DNA from: Traorella massiliensis
Lineage (GTDB): Bacteria > Bacillota_I > Bacilli_A > Erysipelotrichales > Erysipelotrichaceae
NCBI RefSeq assembly: GCF_900104665.1
Contig: NZ_LT629967.1
Location: forward strand, 152,242-216,241
Direction of reading: 5' to 3'
Length of the DNA stretch: 64,000 nucleotides
Position 1 is the first letter of the stretch. Each line of letters starts with the position of its first letter. The translations under genes were made by a program, and so were the position numbers. The notes below the pieces were generated by a model. The model was not told the DNA's origin and searched no databases. It worked only from the letters and a program-made list of their open reading frames with translations. Shown here one piece after another: positions 1 to 9,614 of this stretch.

Positions 1-1544
1 AGTCGATATCTTATATGATATTTCTCATCCGCTAATTTAGTTACTCCCAGCCGTTCATAATCTTTCAATACTTTCGGTACTGTGTACTCTTTTCTATTCG
101 TTTTATACAATTCCTTTAATGACTGATAAATCTCATTCCTGATAATCAATGCTATGAATGATACGAACACTTTGCTTTCAAGTTTCTCTTCCGAATGTAC
201 TCTGAATACATCATTCCCTAAATATGTCTTTTCCATCCTGAATATCTTTTCCACCGCATCCCTATCCCGATATGTTTCCAGCGCTTCTTCTGCACTCATC
301 TTTTTTGACGTCACTATCGCAAAATATCCCGCTTTATTTATCAGCTTCATGATTTCGTTATCTTTTCTTTGATAATTCATGAAGTATCCATTCTCATCAA
401 ATCCCAATCGATAATATTTCTCATAGCTTTTCACATCTTCTGCTTTCTTTATCTTTTTCTCTTTCTTCTTCTCTAACTCCTCATCCATCTTATTGAATCT
501 GTTATTGATCGTAATCTTTTCTTTTTCCGCTTCTATTCCATTATAATATACATGCACATATTCTTTTTTTCCTGTATTGAATAAATCCTTCTCTACTGTC
601 ATCCCGTACAGTTCGTATCCCTGCATATAATTTGAATATCCGTTCTTTAATACTGCTCCTGCTTCTTCTGCCGCTTCCTGTATGAACTTTGCATTCCCCT
701 TCGTCATCAGTATATAGTCATAATTATGCTTTTCGAAATACCTTATATTCCGTAATGAAAAATATCCCCTGTCCAGTATGAATCCTATTTCCCTGCATCC
801 GTACTGCCGGGCTCTCTCCACCATCTTTTCACATTCCGTATTGTCGATGATGCTTCCCGGAAACAATTCATAGAATAAAGGCACCTGATCCGTCTGATTA
901 TATCCTATTGATAAATTCACTTGCGGTAATTCATCACGATCCTTCGCATGTCCGTATTCTGCCAATTCAAGATTTCCTGCAGCACTGTTCATATTCGTCG
1001 AATCATAAGCTATATAGATTTGCTTCTCAACATGCATATGTACCCACGATCTGATGAACAAATCGATATCCTTTACTTTTATTTTTTTAAACAGTCTTCC
1101 TATCGCATTATCATCGAAGTTCTCTGCACTGAACAATGTGTGATTATATCCATAGTCTTCAAAATACTGCATTACGTTATTTTCGCTCATCATCATATAT
1201 GTCGCTATATCCAGGATCTTGTCCGAATCATCTTTGAAAATCGTCTCCAGCAGTTCTTTTAATCCATTCCCAGCACTTATCTTGTCCGCCACAAAATGAG
1301 GTCCCGCAATAACGAAGTCTGCTTTATCTCCGGGTTCATTCTGTTCATATGGAAATATTTCAAAATAGTTCCTGTTTGGAATCAGCTTTCCTTCTTCGTT
1401 AAGTTTTCCAATAGCTACTCTTACTGGTCTGGTTTGTTTTAATTCTGGCGAATATTTAACCCTTTGTGTCAAGTACACATAACTGCCACTTCTGCCTTTT
1501 ATGATGACTGTTCTTTCAGGTAAATCCACAGGATTTTGATGCAT
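1..1544 (-). mobile_element. IS4/IS1634-like transposase, 3' end outside window
   Basis: The reverse strand is open from an ATG at 1544 (ribosome site AAAGGA just upstream) to the window edge, so about 514 codons are visible and the C-terminus is missing. It is a DDE transposase that would cut and paste its own element. Visible hallmarks are YDSTN (first Asp, near residue 180), LDRGYFS (second Asp) and the IS4 signature Y-(2)-R-(3)-E-(6)-K, seen exactly as YRDRDAVEKIFRMEK near residue 425. Codons checked at both ends are in one frame, so no break is apparent. The size and layout suit the IS1634 group. The left terminal repeat is not in the window, so the element's full limits cannot be given. 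Confidence 0.88.
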
Positions 1545-1559
1545 AAAATCATCCTTTCT

Positions 1560-1645
1560 ATAGATGTATATTTATACATCTATTATATCATACTCTTTCC
1601 GAACAGAAAAGCTCAAATACGCTTATTTTATCACCTATTTGAGCT
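1560..1645. repeat. Inverted repeats at the transposase-side end of the IS
   Basis: Two inverted repeats lie just upstream of the transposase start. The first has arms TAGATGTATA/TATACATCTA around a TT centre (1561-1582). The second has arms GCTCAAATA (1611-1619) and TATTTGAGC (1636-1644). The 11-mer ATAGATGTATA recurs near 1667. One of these probably marks the element end, but the other end is needed to prove it. Confidence 0.5.
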
Positions 1646-1918
1646 ATTTATATTTTTTCTTTTTTATAGATGTATAAAACTAAATTAAGTTAACGTTATA
1701 GTCCATTTCTTCCTATTTAATGGTCTTTAAAATCTTAAAATGCATTGTTGTTGACTTTGCTTCTGGTTAATGGTAAAGTATGCATGTAACAAGCTAATAA
1801 ATATCCATTCACATATGTAAATACGAGTCTGTATGTTTATTCAAAAGGTTAAAAATCGTGTTTCACATATGTTTTTTTATACCTCTAGACTTATTACAGA
1901 AATAGGAGGTACTTAACA
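1645..1918 (+). promoter_or_regulatory. Leader region of the cold-shock gene with a repeated TTCACATATGT
   Basis: No gene is visible in this stretch of about 270 bases. The 11-mer TTCACATATGT occurs twice (1808-1818 and 1862-1872). The cold-shock gene has a strong ribosome site, AGGAGG, just before its ATG. Cold-shock genes often carry long structured 5' leaders, which this may be; no promoter hexamers are convincing. Confidence 0.4.
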
Positions 1919-2119
1919 ATGAGTACAGGAACAGTTAAATGGTTCAATAGTGAAAAAGGATTTGGTTTTATTACGATGGAGGGTGCAAAAGATGTATTCG
2001 TACATTATTCATCTATTCAGAGCGATGGCTTTAAAACGCTTGAAGAAGGCGCAAAAGTGTCCTTTGATGTCGTAAAAGGAAACCAGGGAGATCAGGCAAA
2101 AAACGTCGTTCTTCTCTAA
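1919..2119 (+). CDS. Cold-shock protein (CspA family)
   Basis: A 66-residue single-OB-fold protein of the usual length for the family. It binds single-stranded RNA and DNA and acts as an RNA chaperone in the cytoplasm. Both RNA-binding motifs are present: RNP1 as KGFGFIT (residues 14-20) and RNP2 as VFVHYSSI (residues 27-34), after the usual start [10 protein letters not shown]. The start is fixed by an AGGAGG site. It is a single-gene unit, ended by a hairpin terminator 20 bases downstream. Paralogues cannot be told apart from sequence alone, so no specific symbol is given. Confidence 0.96.
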   Translation: MSTGTVKWFNSEKGFGFITMEGAKDVFVHYSSIQSDGFKTLEEGAKVSFDVVKGNQGDQAKNVVLL

Positions 2120-2138
2120 TCCAATAGACATTAGAAAT

Positions 2139-2167
2139 ACCACAGCATAAAGCTGTGGCTTTTTTTA
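2139..2167 (+). terminator. Terminator of the cold-shock gene
   Basis: Stem CCACAGC / GCTGTGG with a five-base loop, followed by a run of seven T. Confidence 0.9.
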
Positions 2168-2651
2168 TATCTTATTTTCTTTTAAAAAACTATCTATCAC
2201 TTCAGCCTTATGTTTTCTTTCCATCAGCTTGTAATATTTTTCCCACAAGTCAACAGATTGTAAAGGAATTTTTGTATCCTGAATCAGTATCGTTTCTACT
2301 ACCTGATTTTCATAAAAAGAACAATCATATTCCTTATCTCCATTTACTATCACAAATCCACCCCATCACATCAACCTCAACACCATCAATGTTAAATTCA
2401 AAAAAATATTTTGTTTTGTATTTTGAATTTATCTTTGAAGATTTAAGACTGCCAAGAGAAAGCAGGATTTCTTTTAAACGAAAAACATCGCTTTCTGTTA
2501 CCATAATATCAATATCATTAAATTCATGAACAATACCCTTTAAATACAATAATAATGAAGCTCCCACTGCCCATGAAATGTGTTCCTTATTTAATAAGTC
2601 TGCTATTTTATAAAGCACATTTAACTTATATTTTATACAATCATCATTCAT
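2165..2651 (-). pseudogene. Nucleotidyltransferase (AbiEii-like fold), frameshifted
   Basis: Two adjacent reverse-strand frames make one protein of about 160 residues. The N-terminal part has the nucleotidyltransferase signature GASLLLYLKG followed by NDIDIMV and then VEVDVMG. The C-terminal part resumes with VNGDKEYDCSF and ends in the helical WEKYYKLMERKHKA segment. Reading is lost at about 2352-2356, where removing one base (the T in GGGTGGATTT) would join VEVDVMGG directly to FVIVNGDKEY. The start is probably the ATG at 2651 or 2657, behind AAGGGA. Such proteins transfer nucleotides to RNA or protein targets and are often toxins or resistance enzymes; this copy looks inactivated. A sequencing error is the main alternative. 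Confidence 0.72.
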
Positions 2652-2708
2652 GACCATTTCCCTTATTTTCAACTCTTAAATATTTTCTATTCGTGATATG
2701 ATGGTTTT

Positions 2709-3935
2709 TTAATTAAAACGAATTGGATAATGATTTGTACATTTCAGGACTTCTTCTTTAATTTTTCTCAATTCTTCTAAATTATTCTTATTTTTAATTG
2801 TACGGCCAATCCAGTGTCCTAATTGTTTAAACTCTTCTTCTTTGAATCCACGAGTAGTCATAGCAGCACTTCCTAAACGAATGCCACTTGTGACAAAAGG
2901 TTTTTGAGTATCAAATGGAATCGTATTCTTGTTACAAGTGATGCATACGCTATCCAATAGTTTTTCAGCTTCCTTGCCTGTAACATTGAAAGAAGACATA
3001 ACATCTACTAAAATCAGATGATTATCTGTACCACCACTTACGATTCTAAAGCCTTCCTCTTTTAATGTTTCGCACAATGCCTGACAGTTACGGATGATCT
3101 GTTTCGCATATTCCTTAAATGATGGCTGAAGGGCCTCTCCAAAACATACTGCCTTACCCGCAATCACATGCATCAATGGTCCACCTTGAATACCAGGAAA
3201 TAGATGTTTATCTAATTCCTTAGCATATTTTTCTTTACATAATACAATTCCACCACGTGGTCCTCTTAATGTTTTATGAGTCGTACTTGTTACAAAATCA
3301 CAATATGGAACAGGGGAAGGATGCAATCCTGCTGCTACCAGTCCTGCAATATGTGCCATATCAACCATTAGATATGCACCAGCTTCATCTGCGATTTCTC
3401 TAAATCTTTTAAAATCAATCGTTCTAGAATAAGCACTCGCACCTGCAACAATTAACTTTGGTTTCTCTTTTTTCGCAATTTCCAGCACTTCATCATAATC
3501 GATCATTTCTGTTTCTTTATTTACACCATAACTCACAAAGCGATATAAGGTACCTGAGAAGTTTAAAGGATGACCATGGGTAAGATGTCCCCCACTTGTT
3601 AGATCCATCCCTAACACCGTATCACCAGGCTCTAATACCGTAAAATAAACTGCCATGTTGGCTTGACTTCCTGAATGTGGCTGCACATTTGCATGTTCAG
3701 CACCAAATAACTCACACAAACGCTGACGTGCAATCTCTTCAACTTCATCCACATGCTGACACCCGCCATAATAGCGTCGATTTGGATATCCTTCTGCATA
3801 CTTATTTGTCAATACACTGCCTACTGCCTCTAATACATCATTTGAAACATAGTTTTCAGAAGCAATACATTCAATATTATGCAATTGTCGCTCTTCCTCT
3901 TTTATGATTGCTTCTCTAATTTGCTTGTCCTTCAC
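2709..3935 (-). CDS. glyA: Serine hydroxymethyltransferase
   Basis: PLP enzyme of about 408 residues that converts serine and tetrahydrofolate to glycine and 5,10-methylene-THF, feeding one-carbon metabolism. The family pattern is complete: IASENYVS near the start, [13 protein letters not shown], the HSGSQAN substrate loop, [12 protein letters not shown] and the PLP lysine in [14 protein letters not shown] place the start at the GTG at 3935, since GGGAGG lies eight bases upstream and the GTGA overlaps the tsaC stop by four bases; the ATG at 3950 lacks such a site. The overlap suggests coupled translation with tsaC, a pairing also seen in other Bacillota. Confidence 0.97.
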   Translation of the reverse strand: MKDKQIREAIIKEEERQLHNIECIASENYVSNDVLEAVGSVLTNKYAEGYPNRRYYGGCQHVDEVEEIARQRLCELFGAEHANVQPHSGSQANMAVYFTVLEPGDTVLGMDLTSGGHLTHGHPLNFSGTLYRFVSYGVNKETEMIDYDEVLEIAKKEKPKLIVAGASAYSRTIDFKRFREIADEAGAYLMVDMAHIAGLVAAGLHPSPVPYCDFVTSTTHKTLRGPRGGIVLCKEKYAKELDKHLFPGIQGGPLMHVIAGKAVCFGEALQPSFKEYAKQIIRNCQALCETLKEEGFRIVSGGTDNHLILVDVMSSFNVTGKEAEKLLDSVCITCNKNTIPFDTQKPFVTSGIRLGSAAMTTRGFKEEEFKQLGHWIGRTIKNKNNLEELRKIKEEVLKCTNHYPIRFN

Positions 3936-4549
3936 TTTCTTCCCTCCCATTCTTTTACTATATCTTCTTGATGAATAGGACCTTGACGAACCATTTTCAA
4001 CTGCTCATCTGTCGCATCTATAATCGTTGATGAAACACTTCCTTTACACTCACCTTTAACAATCATATCAATCCGGCCATCAAAATCTTTCTTCACATCA
4101 TCAAAATAAACACCCGTTGGCTGTCCTGACAAATTAGCACTTGTCACCAAAAGCGGCTTACCAATTCGTCGGATCATCTCCAGAATAAATGCATCATCCG
4201 GCATTCTAAGGGCAATCGTATCAAAGCCATTTGTAACCTGATCGCTCACACAAGCTTTTTTCTTTAAAATAATTGTAAATCCTCCTGGCATAAAAGCTTC
4301 AATCAGCCTCTCTACCTTCTCATTTGTAAATGCCACCGTTTCCAGCTGTTCTTTACTTCCAATCATCATGGGAATTGGTTTTTCTTCAGGTCGTCCTTTA
4401 CTGAGCTTCAATCTTTCTAAAGCCTCCAATTCATCATAAATGACACCCAGCCCATAAACGGTATCTGTAGGAAAAGCCACAACGCCACCCATCTTTAGAC
4501 ATTCTATTGCCTGTTCAATTTCTTTTCTTTCTATAATTTTTGTTTTCAT
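3932..4549 (-). CDS. tsaC: Threonylcarbamoyl-AMP synthase (TsaC/YwlC)
   Basis: Makes L-threonylcarbamoyl-AMP from threonine, bicarbonate and ATP, the first step of the t6A37 modification of ANN-reading tRNAs. The 205 residues hold a YrdC domain: [15 protein letters not shown] (residues 20-34), [13 protein letters not shown] (52-64) and the [10 protein letters not shown] loop, with SSTIID near the end. The length is that of the short TsaC form, without the C-terminal Sua5 domain. It heads the tsaC-glyA unit. The upstream ribosome site is weak. A role in N6-threonylcarbamoyladenosine synthesis is secure by family. Confidence 0.94.
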   Translation of the reverse strand: MKTKIIERKEIEQAIECLKMGGVVAFPTDTVYGLGVIYDELEALERLKLSKGRPEEKPIPMMIGSKEQLETVAFTNEKVERLIEAFMPGGFTIILKKKACVSDQVTNGFDTIALRMPDDAFILEMIRRIGKPLLVTSANLSGQPTGVYFDDVKKDFDGRIDMIVKGECKGSVSSTIIDATDEQLKMVRQGPIHQEDIVKEWEGRK

Positions 4550-4610
4550 GTTTCTAGTTTATCACAAATAAAAAGAAGATTCATTGTTAATGTTATTTTT
4601 CATTATTATT

Positions 4611-4646
4611 TGAAAAAACCAAGATACTGTCAAAATACCTTGGTTT
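4611..4646 (-). terminator. Terminator after the murA unit
   Basis: On the reverse strand AACCAAG pairs with CTTGGTT (arms 4640-4646 and 4617-4623), followed by six T. Confidence 0.75.
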
Positions 4647-4651
4647 TTATC

Positions 4652-4855
4652 TTATTCATCCTTTTCAAATATAAGTGATATCGTTTCAATCTCACCTGTA
4701 CCTCTGATATTGAGGGGAAGAAAACCTTTATATGACCATCCTTTTTCAATCTTCTCTTGAATGATTTCTTCAGCACGTGTAAATGAATATCTTCCACCCT
4801 TCATTCCATAGCCATTCATCTCAGCACTAATTCTTGCAAACATCACCTGTTTCAC
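4652..4855 (-). CDS. Small protein translated from the murA stop (DUF4177-like)
   Basis: A cytoplasmic protein of about 67 residues with no signal peptide or membrane segment. Its tail, from [12 protein letters not shown] through [12 protein letters not shown], looks like the two-strand pattern of small DUF4177-type proteins, but this is a weak resemblance. I choose the GTG at 4855: GGAGAG lies seven bases upstream and GTGA overlaps the murA stop by four bases, the same arrangement as tsaC/glyA. An in-frame ATG at 4870 would overlap murA further. Co-translation with murA is evident; the function is unknown. A terminator follows directly. Confidence 0.6.
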   Translation of the reverse strand: MKQVMFARISAEMNGYGMKGGRYSFTRAEEIIQEKIEKGWSYKGFLPLNIRGTGEIETISLIFEKDE

Positions 4856-6114
4856 ACTTCTTCTCTCCATATATTAGCACCTAATGCTTTTAATTTACCA
4901 TCTAAATTTTCATAGCCACGATCGATATGATATACACTATGAATTTCTGTCGTTCCTTGAGCAATTAATCCGGCAATAACCAGACACGCTCCACACCTTA
5001 AATCTGTAGCTTCTACGAGTGCACCATATAGCGGGGTAGGTCCATTAATAAATGATGATGGATTTCGAACATCGATATCTGCCCCCATCTTATTTAACTC
5101 GTGACAATGTTTAAAGCGTTCAGGATAAATCGTTTCAGTAATGACACTTTGTCCATTTGCCTGTGTTAATAAGGCTGTCAAAGGCTGTTGGATATCTGTC
5201 GCAAATCCAGGATAAGGTAATGTCTTTACATCTACTGGCTGTAAAGTATTGGCAGATTCACGAATCGTAACTGAATCAACATTGACATCCATATCAATAC
5301 CAATTTCTTTGAGCTTGCTTAATAAAGCTTCTAAGTGCGTTGGAATGATATTTTCAATGGTCATTTCCTTTGCTGCCGCTGCAGCCAAAACAATATACGT
5401 AGCCGCTTCAATACGATCAGGAATGATTTCATGGAAGCATCCTCCTAGTTCCTCCACACCATCGATCGTAATTACATTCGTACCCATTCCACGAATCTTA
5501 GCGCCCATTCTATTCAATAGTGTTGCAACATCAATGATCTCCGGCTCCTTTGCGGCATTTTCAATCGTTGTTCTTCCTTTAGCATATACAGCTGCCATCA
5601 TAATATTGATCGTAGCCCCAACACTGGAAATATCTAAAAAGATTTTTGTTCCGATAAGTTCTTTTGCTTCAATGCGCATGATGCCATGATGATTTTCTAC
5701 AGTAGCTCCTAAAGCCTCAAAACCCTTAAGGTGCTGATCGATTGGTCGAGGTCCTAAATAACATCCTCCTGGCATTTTCATTTCTGCTTTTTTATATTTA
5801 CCTAACAGTGCACCCATAAAATAATAACTAGCCCTTAACTTACCTACTGTTTCAGATACCATTGGTTTATTATGCATGCGGGTAGGATCAATGATAAGAT
5901 GATCATGTGCTTTAAAAACAACATCAACACCTAAATCTTTTAAAAGTATTGCTAGTGACTGAACATCACTAATAGATGGCACACCTACAATTGTAACTGG
6001 ACCACTTGATAATATTGCTGCAGGAATTAATGCTACTGTCGCATTTTTTGAGCCGCTAATACGAACCGTTCCTGATAATTTTTTACCGCCTTCAATTTTA
6101 ATAACTTCTTCCAT
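4852..6114 (-). CDS. murA: UDP-N-acetylglucosamine 1-carboxyvinyltransferase
   Basis: Transfers enolpyruvate from PEP to UDP-GlcNAc, the first committed step of peptidoglycan synthesis, in the cytoplasm. The 420 residues match the usual length. Visible are the start [17 protein letters not shown] with its substrate-binding KN pair, the catalytic loop [15 protein letters not shown] carrying the reactive cysteine near residue 116 (the residue attacked by fosfomycin, so sensitivity is expected from sequence), and [16 protein letters not shown] at the C-terminus. Bacillota often have two murA copies; which paralogue this is cannot be decided here. It is followed by an overlapping small gene. Confidence 0.96.
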   Translation of the reverse strand: MEEVIKIEGGKKLSGTVRISGSKNATVALIPAAILSSGPVTIVGVPSISDVQSLAILLKDLGVDVVFKAHDHLIIDPTRMHNKPMVSETVGKLRASYYFMGALLGKYKKAEMKMPGGCYLGPRPIDQHLKGFEALGATVENHHGIMRIEAKELIGTKIFLDISSVGATINIMMAAVYAKGRTTIENAAKEPEIIDVATLLNRMGAKIRGMGTNVITIDGVEELGGCFHEIIPDRIEAATYIVLAAAAAKEMTIENIIPTHLEALLSKLKEIGIDMDVNVDSVTIRESANTLQPVDVKTLPYPGFATDIQQPLTALLTQANGQSVITETIYPERFKHCHELNKMGADIDVRNPSSFINGPTPLYGALVEATDLRCGACLVIAGLIAQGTTEIHSVYHIDRGYENLDGKLKALGANIWREEV

Positions 6115-6326
6115 TTTGCCTCCTCCATTCTCCCATCTTCAGATATCTTCTTCTTGACATCCTCATTATATATTATTTATCTTTGTATATCTAGTGATTA
6201 TGTTTATAATATTTTTTTATAAACAATGTAAATTTTGGCTTTTATAATATTGCTTTGCTCTAATATGATATTTCTATTATAATATATATATCCTTTTATC
6301 AATGACTAATTTAATTTCTTTAAATC

Positions 6327-6353
6327 ATAAATTTTTCTTCATGAAAAATTTAT
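6327..6353. promoter_or_regulatory. Inverted repeat upstream of the DUF1846 gene
   Basis: Perfect 11-base arms ATAAATTTTTC / GAAAAATTTAT around a five-base centre lie about 50 bases before the start codon, just upstream of a TAGAAT -10-like hexamer at 6377. This fits an operator; the regulator is unknown. The rest of the gap 6115-6402 is AT-rich with nothing else recognised. Confidence 0.45.
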
Positions 6354-6402
6354 CTCCAATTCATGTAAATTTATGGTAGAATAGAAAAGTTGAGGTGAAA
6401 TT

Positions 6403-7887
6403 ATGAAAAAAATCGGTTTTGATAATCAAAAATATTTAGAGATGCAAAGTGCTCATATCAAGGAAAGAATTTCATTGTTTGATAATAAATTATATCTTGA
6501 ATTTGGCGGCAAGCTATTCGATGATCATCATGCATCACGAGTACTTCCGGGATTTCAGCCCGATAGTAAATTAAAAATGTTATTAACACTTAAAGATCAG
6601 GTTGAGGTTTTAATTGTTATCAATGCTGCAGATATTGAAAAAAATAAAGTAAGAAGTGACTTGGGGATCACTTATGATGATGAAACGCTTCGTTTGATCG
6701 ATGCCTTTAATGGAGTAGGTCTTTATGTGGGATGTGTCATTATCTCACAATATCAAAATCAGCCGAGCGTTGATGCTTTTATTGCCTATTTAAATCAATT
6801 GGGCATTAAGACAGCAAAGCATTACCCAATCAGCGGATATCCAAATAATGTGAAACTTATCGTTAGTGAAGATGGTTTTGGAAAAAACGACTATGTGGAA
6901 ACAACACATCCTTTGGTCGTTGTAACAGCTCCAGGCCCTGGAAGCGGCAAAATGGCGACTTGCCTTTCACAGCTATATCATGAAAATAAGCGAGGAGTTA
7001 AAGCCGGATATGCGAAATATGAAACATTTCCGATCTGGAATCTGCCATTAAAGCATCCTGTAAATCTTGCCTATGAAGCAGCCACTGCTGATTTGAATGA
7101 TATTAATATGATTGATCCCTTCCATTTAGAAGCTTATGGTAAAACAACGGTCAATTATAACCGTGATGTTGAAATCTTTCCGGTATTAAATACGATTCTT
7201 GAAAAAATCATGGGTGAATCTCCTTATAAATCACCTACTGATATGGGTGTCAACATGGCTGGTAACTGCATTATCGATGATGATGCCTGTATCCAAGCTT
7301 CTAAAGAGGAAATCATTCGTCGTTATTATAGTGCTTTAGTAGATCATAAGATGGGACTGACTGGTGAAGATACCATTTCTAAAATCGAATTGGTTATGTC
7401 ACAGGCCGAGACATCTATTGAAGATCGCAAGTGTGTGCAAGCCTGTTTAGATCGTTTTCACGAGACTGGAGAGCCTGCCTGCAGCATCGAACTTAATGAT
7501 GGACAGATCATCACAGGTAAGACCACTTCGCTGTTAGGAGCCGCTAGTGCTTGTGTCTTAAATGCTTTAAAAGTACTTGGAAAAATCGATCACGATATTT
7601 TCTTGATTTCACCAAGCATCATTGAACCTATACAGAAATTAAAAACAGAAAATCTTGGAAATAACAATCCTCGTTTACATGTTGATGAAATTCTGATTGC
7701 CCTAGCTATTTCCGCAACGACCAATCCATTAAGTCATACCGCTTTGAAACAGCTTCCTAAATTAAGAGATGCTCAAGCTCATTCAAGCGTTATTCTTAGC
7801 GATGTTGATTTAAACATTTTTAGAAAGCTTGGTATTCATCTGACATGTGAACCGGTATATCAGACTAAAAAACTCTATCATAAATAA
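6403..7887 (+). CDS. DUF1846 family protein
   Basis: A 494-residue cytoplasmic protein of the conserved DUF1846 (UPF0371) family, full length for that family. It has the typical opening KKIGFDNQKYLEMQSAHI, the GGKLFDDHHASRVLPGF segment, a phosphate-binding-like loop APGPGSGKMATCLSQLYHE (near 180-198) that resembles a P-loop, and the YNRDVEIFP and SPTDMGVNMAG blocks. Biochemical function is not established as far as I know; structures of relatives suggest a nucleotide- or metal-binding enzyme. It starts behind GAGGTG and ends in its own terminator, so it is monocistronic. An 11-base-arm palindrome precedes it. Confidence 0.9.
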   Translation: MKKIGFDNQKYLEMQSAHIKERISLFDNKLYLEFGGKLFDDHHASRVLPGFQPDSKLKMLLTLKDQVEVLIVINAADIEKNKVRSDLGITYDDETLRLIDAFNGVGLYVGCVIISQYQNQPSVDAFIAYLNQLGIKTAKHYPISGYPNNVKLIVSEDGFGKNDYVETTHPLVVVTAPGPGSGKMATCLSQLYHENKRGVKAGYAKYETFPIWNLPLKHPVNLAYEAATADLNDINMIDPFHLEAYGKTTVNYNRDVEIFPVLNTILEKIMGESPYKSPTDMGVNMAGNCIIDDDACIQASKEEIIRRYYSALVDHKMGLTGEDTISKIELVMSQAETSIEDRKCVQACLDRFHETGEPACSIELNDGQIITGKTTSLLGAASACVLNALKVLGKIDHDIFLISPSIIEPIQKLKTENLGNNNPRLHVDEILIALAISATTNPLSHTALKQLPKLRDAQAHSSVILSDVDLNIFRKLGIHLTCEPVYQTKKLYHK

Positions 7888-7890
7888 AAT

Positions 7891-7918
7891 GAAACCTGAA
7901 AAAGGTTTCTTTTCTTTT
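7891..7918 (+). terminator. Terminator of the DUF1846 gene
   Basis: GAAACC / GGTTTC stem with a seven-base loop, then TTTTCTTTT. Confidence 0.82.
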
Positions 7919-7959
7919 AAGGTTTTGGTAAAATAAGAAAAATAAAGAGGTGATTATAT

Positions 7960-8451
7960 ATGGAAGAGCGCATCCTATTATCTTTGCTTGAAAAAAATGC
8001 CCGCCGGGAAGTAAGAGATTTGGCGGATATCCTTCAGGAAAGCGAAGAAAACATCATGGAAACGATGACTCAGCTAGAAAAGGAAAAGGTAATCAACGGT
8101 TATCATACCGTTATCAATTGGGAGCGAGCAAATGTGGACCGTGTCAGTGCTTTGATAGAGGTTAGCTGTCAGCCTGAAAGAGATTATGGGTATGATCGTA
8201 TAGCCAGCATGATTTATTCTTACAGTGAAGTTGAAACGATGTATTTGATGAGTGGCAAAAGTGAATTCATTGTTATGGTAGAAGGCAAAACAATGCAAGA
8301 AATCTCTAATTTTGTTGGAGCTAAGCTTGCTGTCGTTGAAGGAGTTACGGGTACCAATACTAATTTTGTATTGAAAAAGTATAAGACTGCGGGCATTATT
8401 CTCTCGGATAATGAAGATGATGAAGATGACCGTATGGTCGTAATGCCATAA
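7960..8451 (+). CDS. Lrp/AsnC-family transcription regulator
   Basis: A 163-residue feast/famine regulator. Residues 1-60 form a winged helix (LLSLLEKNARREVRDLADIL, then the recognition segment) and residues 65-150 a RAM ligand domain (ALIEVSCQPERDYGYDRIA, VEGKTMQEISNFV). The tail is unusually acidic (DNEDDEDD). Relatives bind an amino acid as effector and control transport or transamination genes. The stop shares a base with the next start (TAATG), so it is co-translated with the aminotransferase that follows; regulation of that gene and of its own operon is a reasonable inference. Confidence 0.92.
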   Translation: MEERILLSLLEKNARREVRDLADILQESEENIMETMTQLEKEKVINGYHTVINWERANVDRVSALIEVSCQPERDYGYDRIASMIYSYSEVETMYLMSGKSEFIVMVEGKTMQEISNFVGAKLAVVEGVTGTNTNFVLKKYKTAGIILSDNEDDEDDRMVVMP

Positions 8452-9614
8452 TGTACGAAGAATTATTAAACAAGCAGGTAAGAGAATTAAAGCCAAGTGG
8501 TATCCGTAAATTTTTTGATCTTGCTAATACAAAAAAAGGTGTTATCTCTTTAGGTGTAGGAGAACCTGATTTTGCTACACCTTGGAATATCTGTGAAGCT
8601 GCAATTTATTCAATCAAATCAAAAAAAACTCATTATACGGCAAATGCCGGCCTTTTAGAACTACGTAAAGAAATCAGCAAATACTTAAAAAGACGTTATG
8701 AACTTAATTACGATCCTAATAAGAATGTTCTCGTTACTGTAGGAGGCAGTGAAGCCATTGACTTATCACTAAGGGCCATCATTGAAAAAGGAGATGAAGT
8801 TATTTTACTTCAGCCTTGTTATGTAGCTTATGAGCCAGCAGTCATATTAGCTGGCGGTATTCCTAAATTTATCGAACTGAAAAGTGAAAATGAATTTAAG
8901 CTGACAAAAGAAGAGCTTTTAGCGGCAATCACCCCCAAAACAAAGGCTATCATATTAAACTTCCCATCTAATCCTACAGGCGGGGTTATGACCAGAAAAG
9001 ACTATGAACCTTTGATTCCTGTTTTGAAAGAGCATAATATCATTGTTATTTCAGATGAAATATATGCAGAATTAAGTTATGAAGAAAAACATTGTTCTCC
9101 TGCAAATTTCGAAGAAATCAAAGATTTAGTTATATTAATATCTGGCTTTTCAAAAGCTTTTGCAATGACAGGCTGGCGTCTTGGCTATTTATGTACAAAT
9201 GAAACTTTCTTACGTGAAATTTTAAAGATTCATCAATATATTATCATGTGTGCACCTACAGCTGCTCAATACGGTGCCATCGAAGGACTAAAAAACAGTC
9301 AAAAATATGTAGATGAAATGATAGAACAGTATAAACTAAGAAGAAATTATATTGTAAATGGTTTTAATCGCATTGGCTTGCCTACCCATTTGCCTCATGG
9401 TGCTTTTTATATTTTCCCATGTATTAAAAAAACCGGTCTGACTTCTCTTGAGTTTTGCGAGAAACTTTTAGAAGAACAGAATGTCGCCTGTGTTCCGGGA
9501 AGCGCTTTTGGTGAAGCGGGTGAAGGATTTATTCGTGTTTCTTATGCCTACAGTATAGAGGAAATTAAAGTTGCAATTGAAAAAATCGGATATTTTATGG
9601 AGCAATATTTATGA
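8451..9614 (+). CDS. Class I/II pyridoxal-phosphate aminotransferase
   Basis: A 387-residue fold-type I aminotransferase of the PatA/AspC-like branch. PLP contacts are visible: GVGEPDFATPW near the start, the NFPSNPTGGVM loop carrying the conserved Asn, SDEIYAELSY with the Asp that holds the pyridine nitrogen, the Schiff-base lysine in SGFSKAFAMTGWRLGY and the C-terminal arginine in GEGFIRVSYA. It likely transfers amino groups between an amino acid and a 2-oxo acid; the substrate cannot be read from sequence. Tightly coupled to the Lrp gene upstream and, by an ATGA overlap, to the PEBP gene downstream. Confidence 0.94.
   Translation: MYEELLNKQVRELKPSGIRKFFDLANTKKGVISLGVGEPDFATPWNICEAAIYSIKSKKTHYTANAGLLELRKEISKYLKRRYELNYDPNKNVLVTVGGSEAIDLSLRAIIEKGDEVILLQPCYVAYEPAVILAGGIPKFIELKSENEFKLTKEELLAAITPKTKAIILNFPSNPTGGVMTRKDYEPLIPVLKEHNIIVISDEIYAELSYEEKHCSPANFEEIKDLVILISGFSKAFAMTGWRLGYLCTNETFLREILKIHQYIIMCAPTAAQYGAIEGLKNSQKYVDEMIEQYKLRRNYIVNGFNRIGLPTHLPHGAFYIFPCIKKTGLTSLEFCEKLLEEQNVACVPGSAFGEAGEGFIRVSYAYSIEEIKVAIEKIGYFMEQYL

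Noticed and set aside
948-1262. Forward ORFs inside the left-edge region (154-372, 948-1262)
   Set aside because: They are antisense to the transposase, which shows clear IS4 signatures on the other strand.
2155-2529. A 124-codon forward ORF over the nucleotidyltransferase
   Set aside because: Antisense to the broken gene, whose conserved motifs are on the reverse strand.
5249-5689. A 146-codon forward ORF within murA
   Set aside because: Antisense to murA, with composition that mirrors it and no ribosome site.
8074-8496. A 140-codon reverse ORF over the Lrp gene
   Set aside because: Shadow of the Lrp regulator, which has clear domains and a ribosome site.
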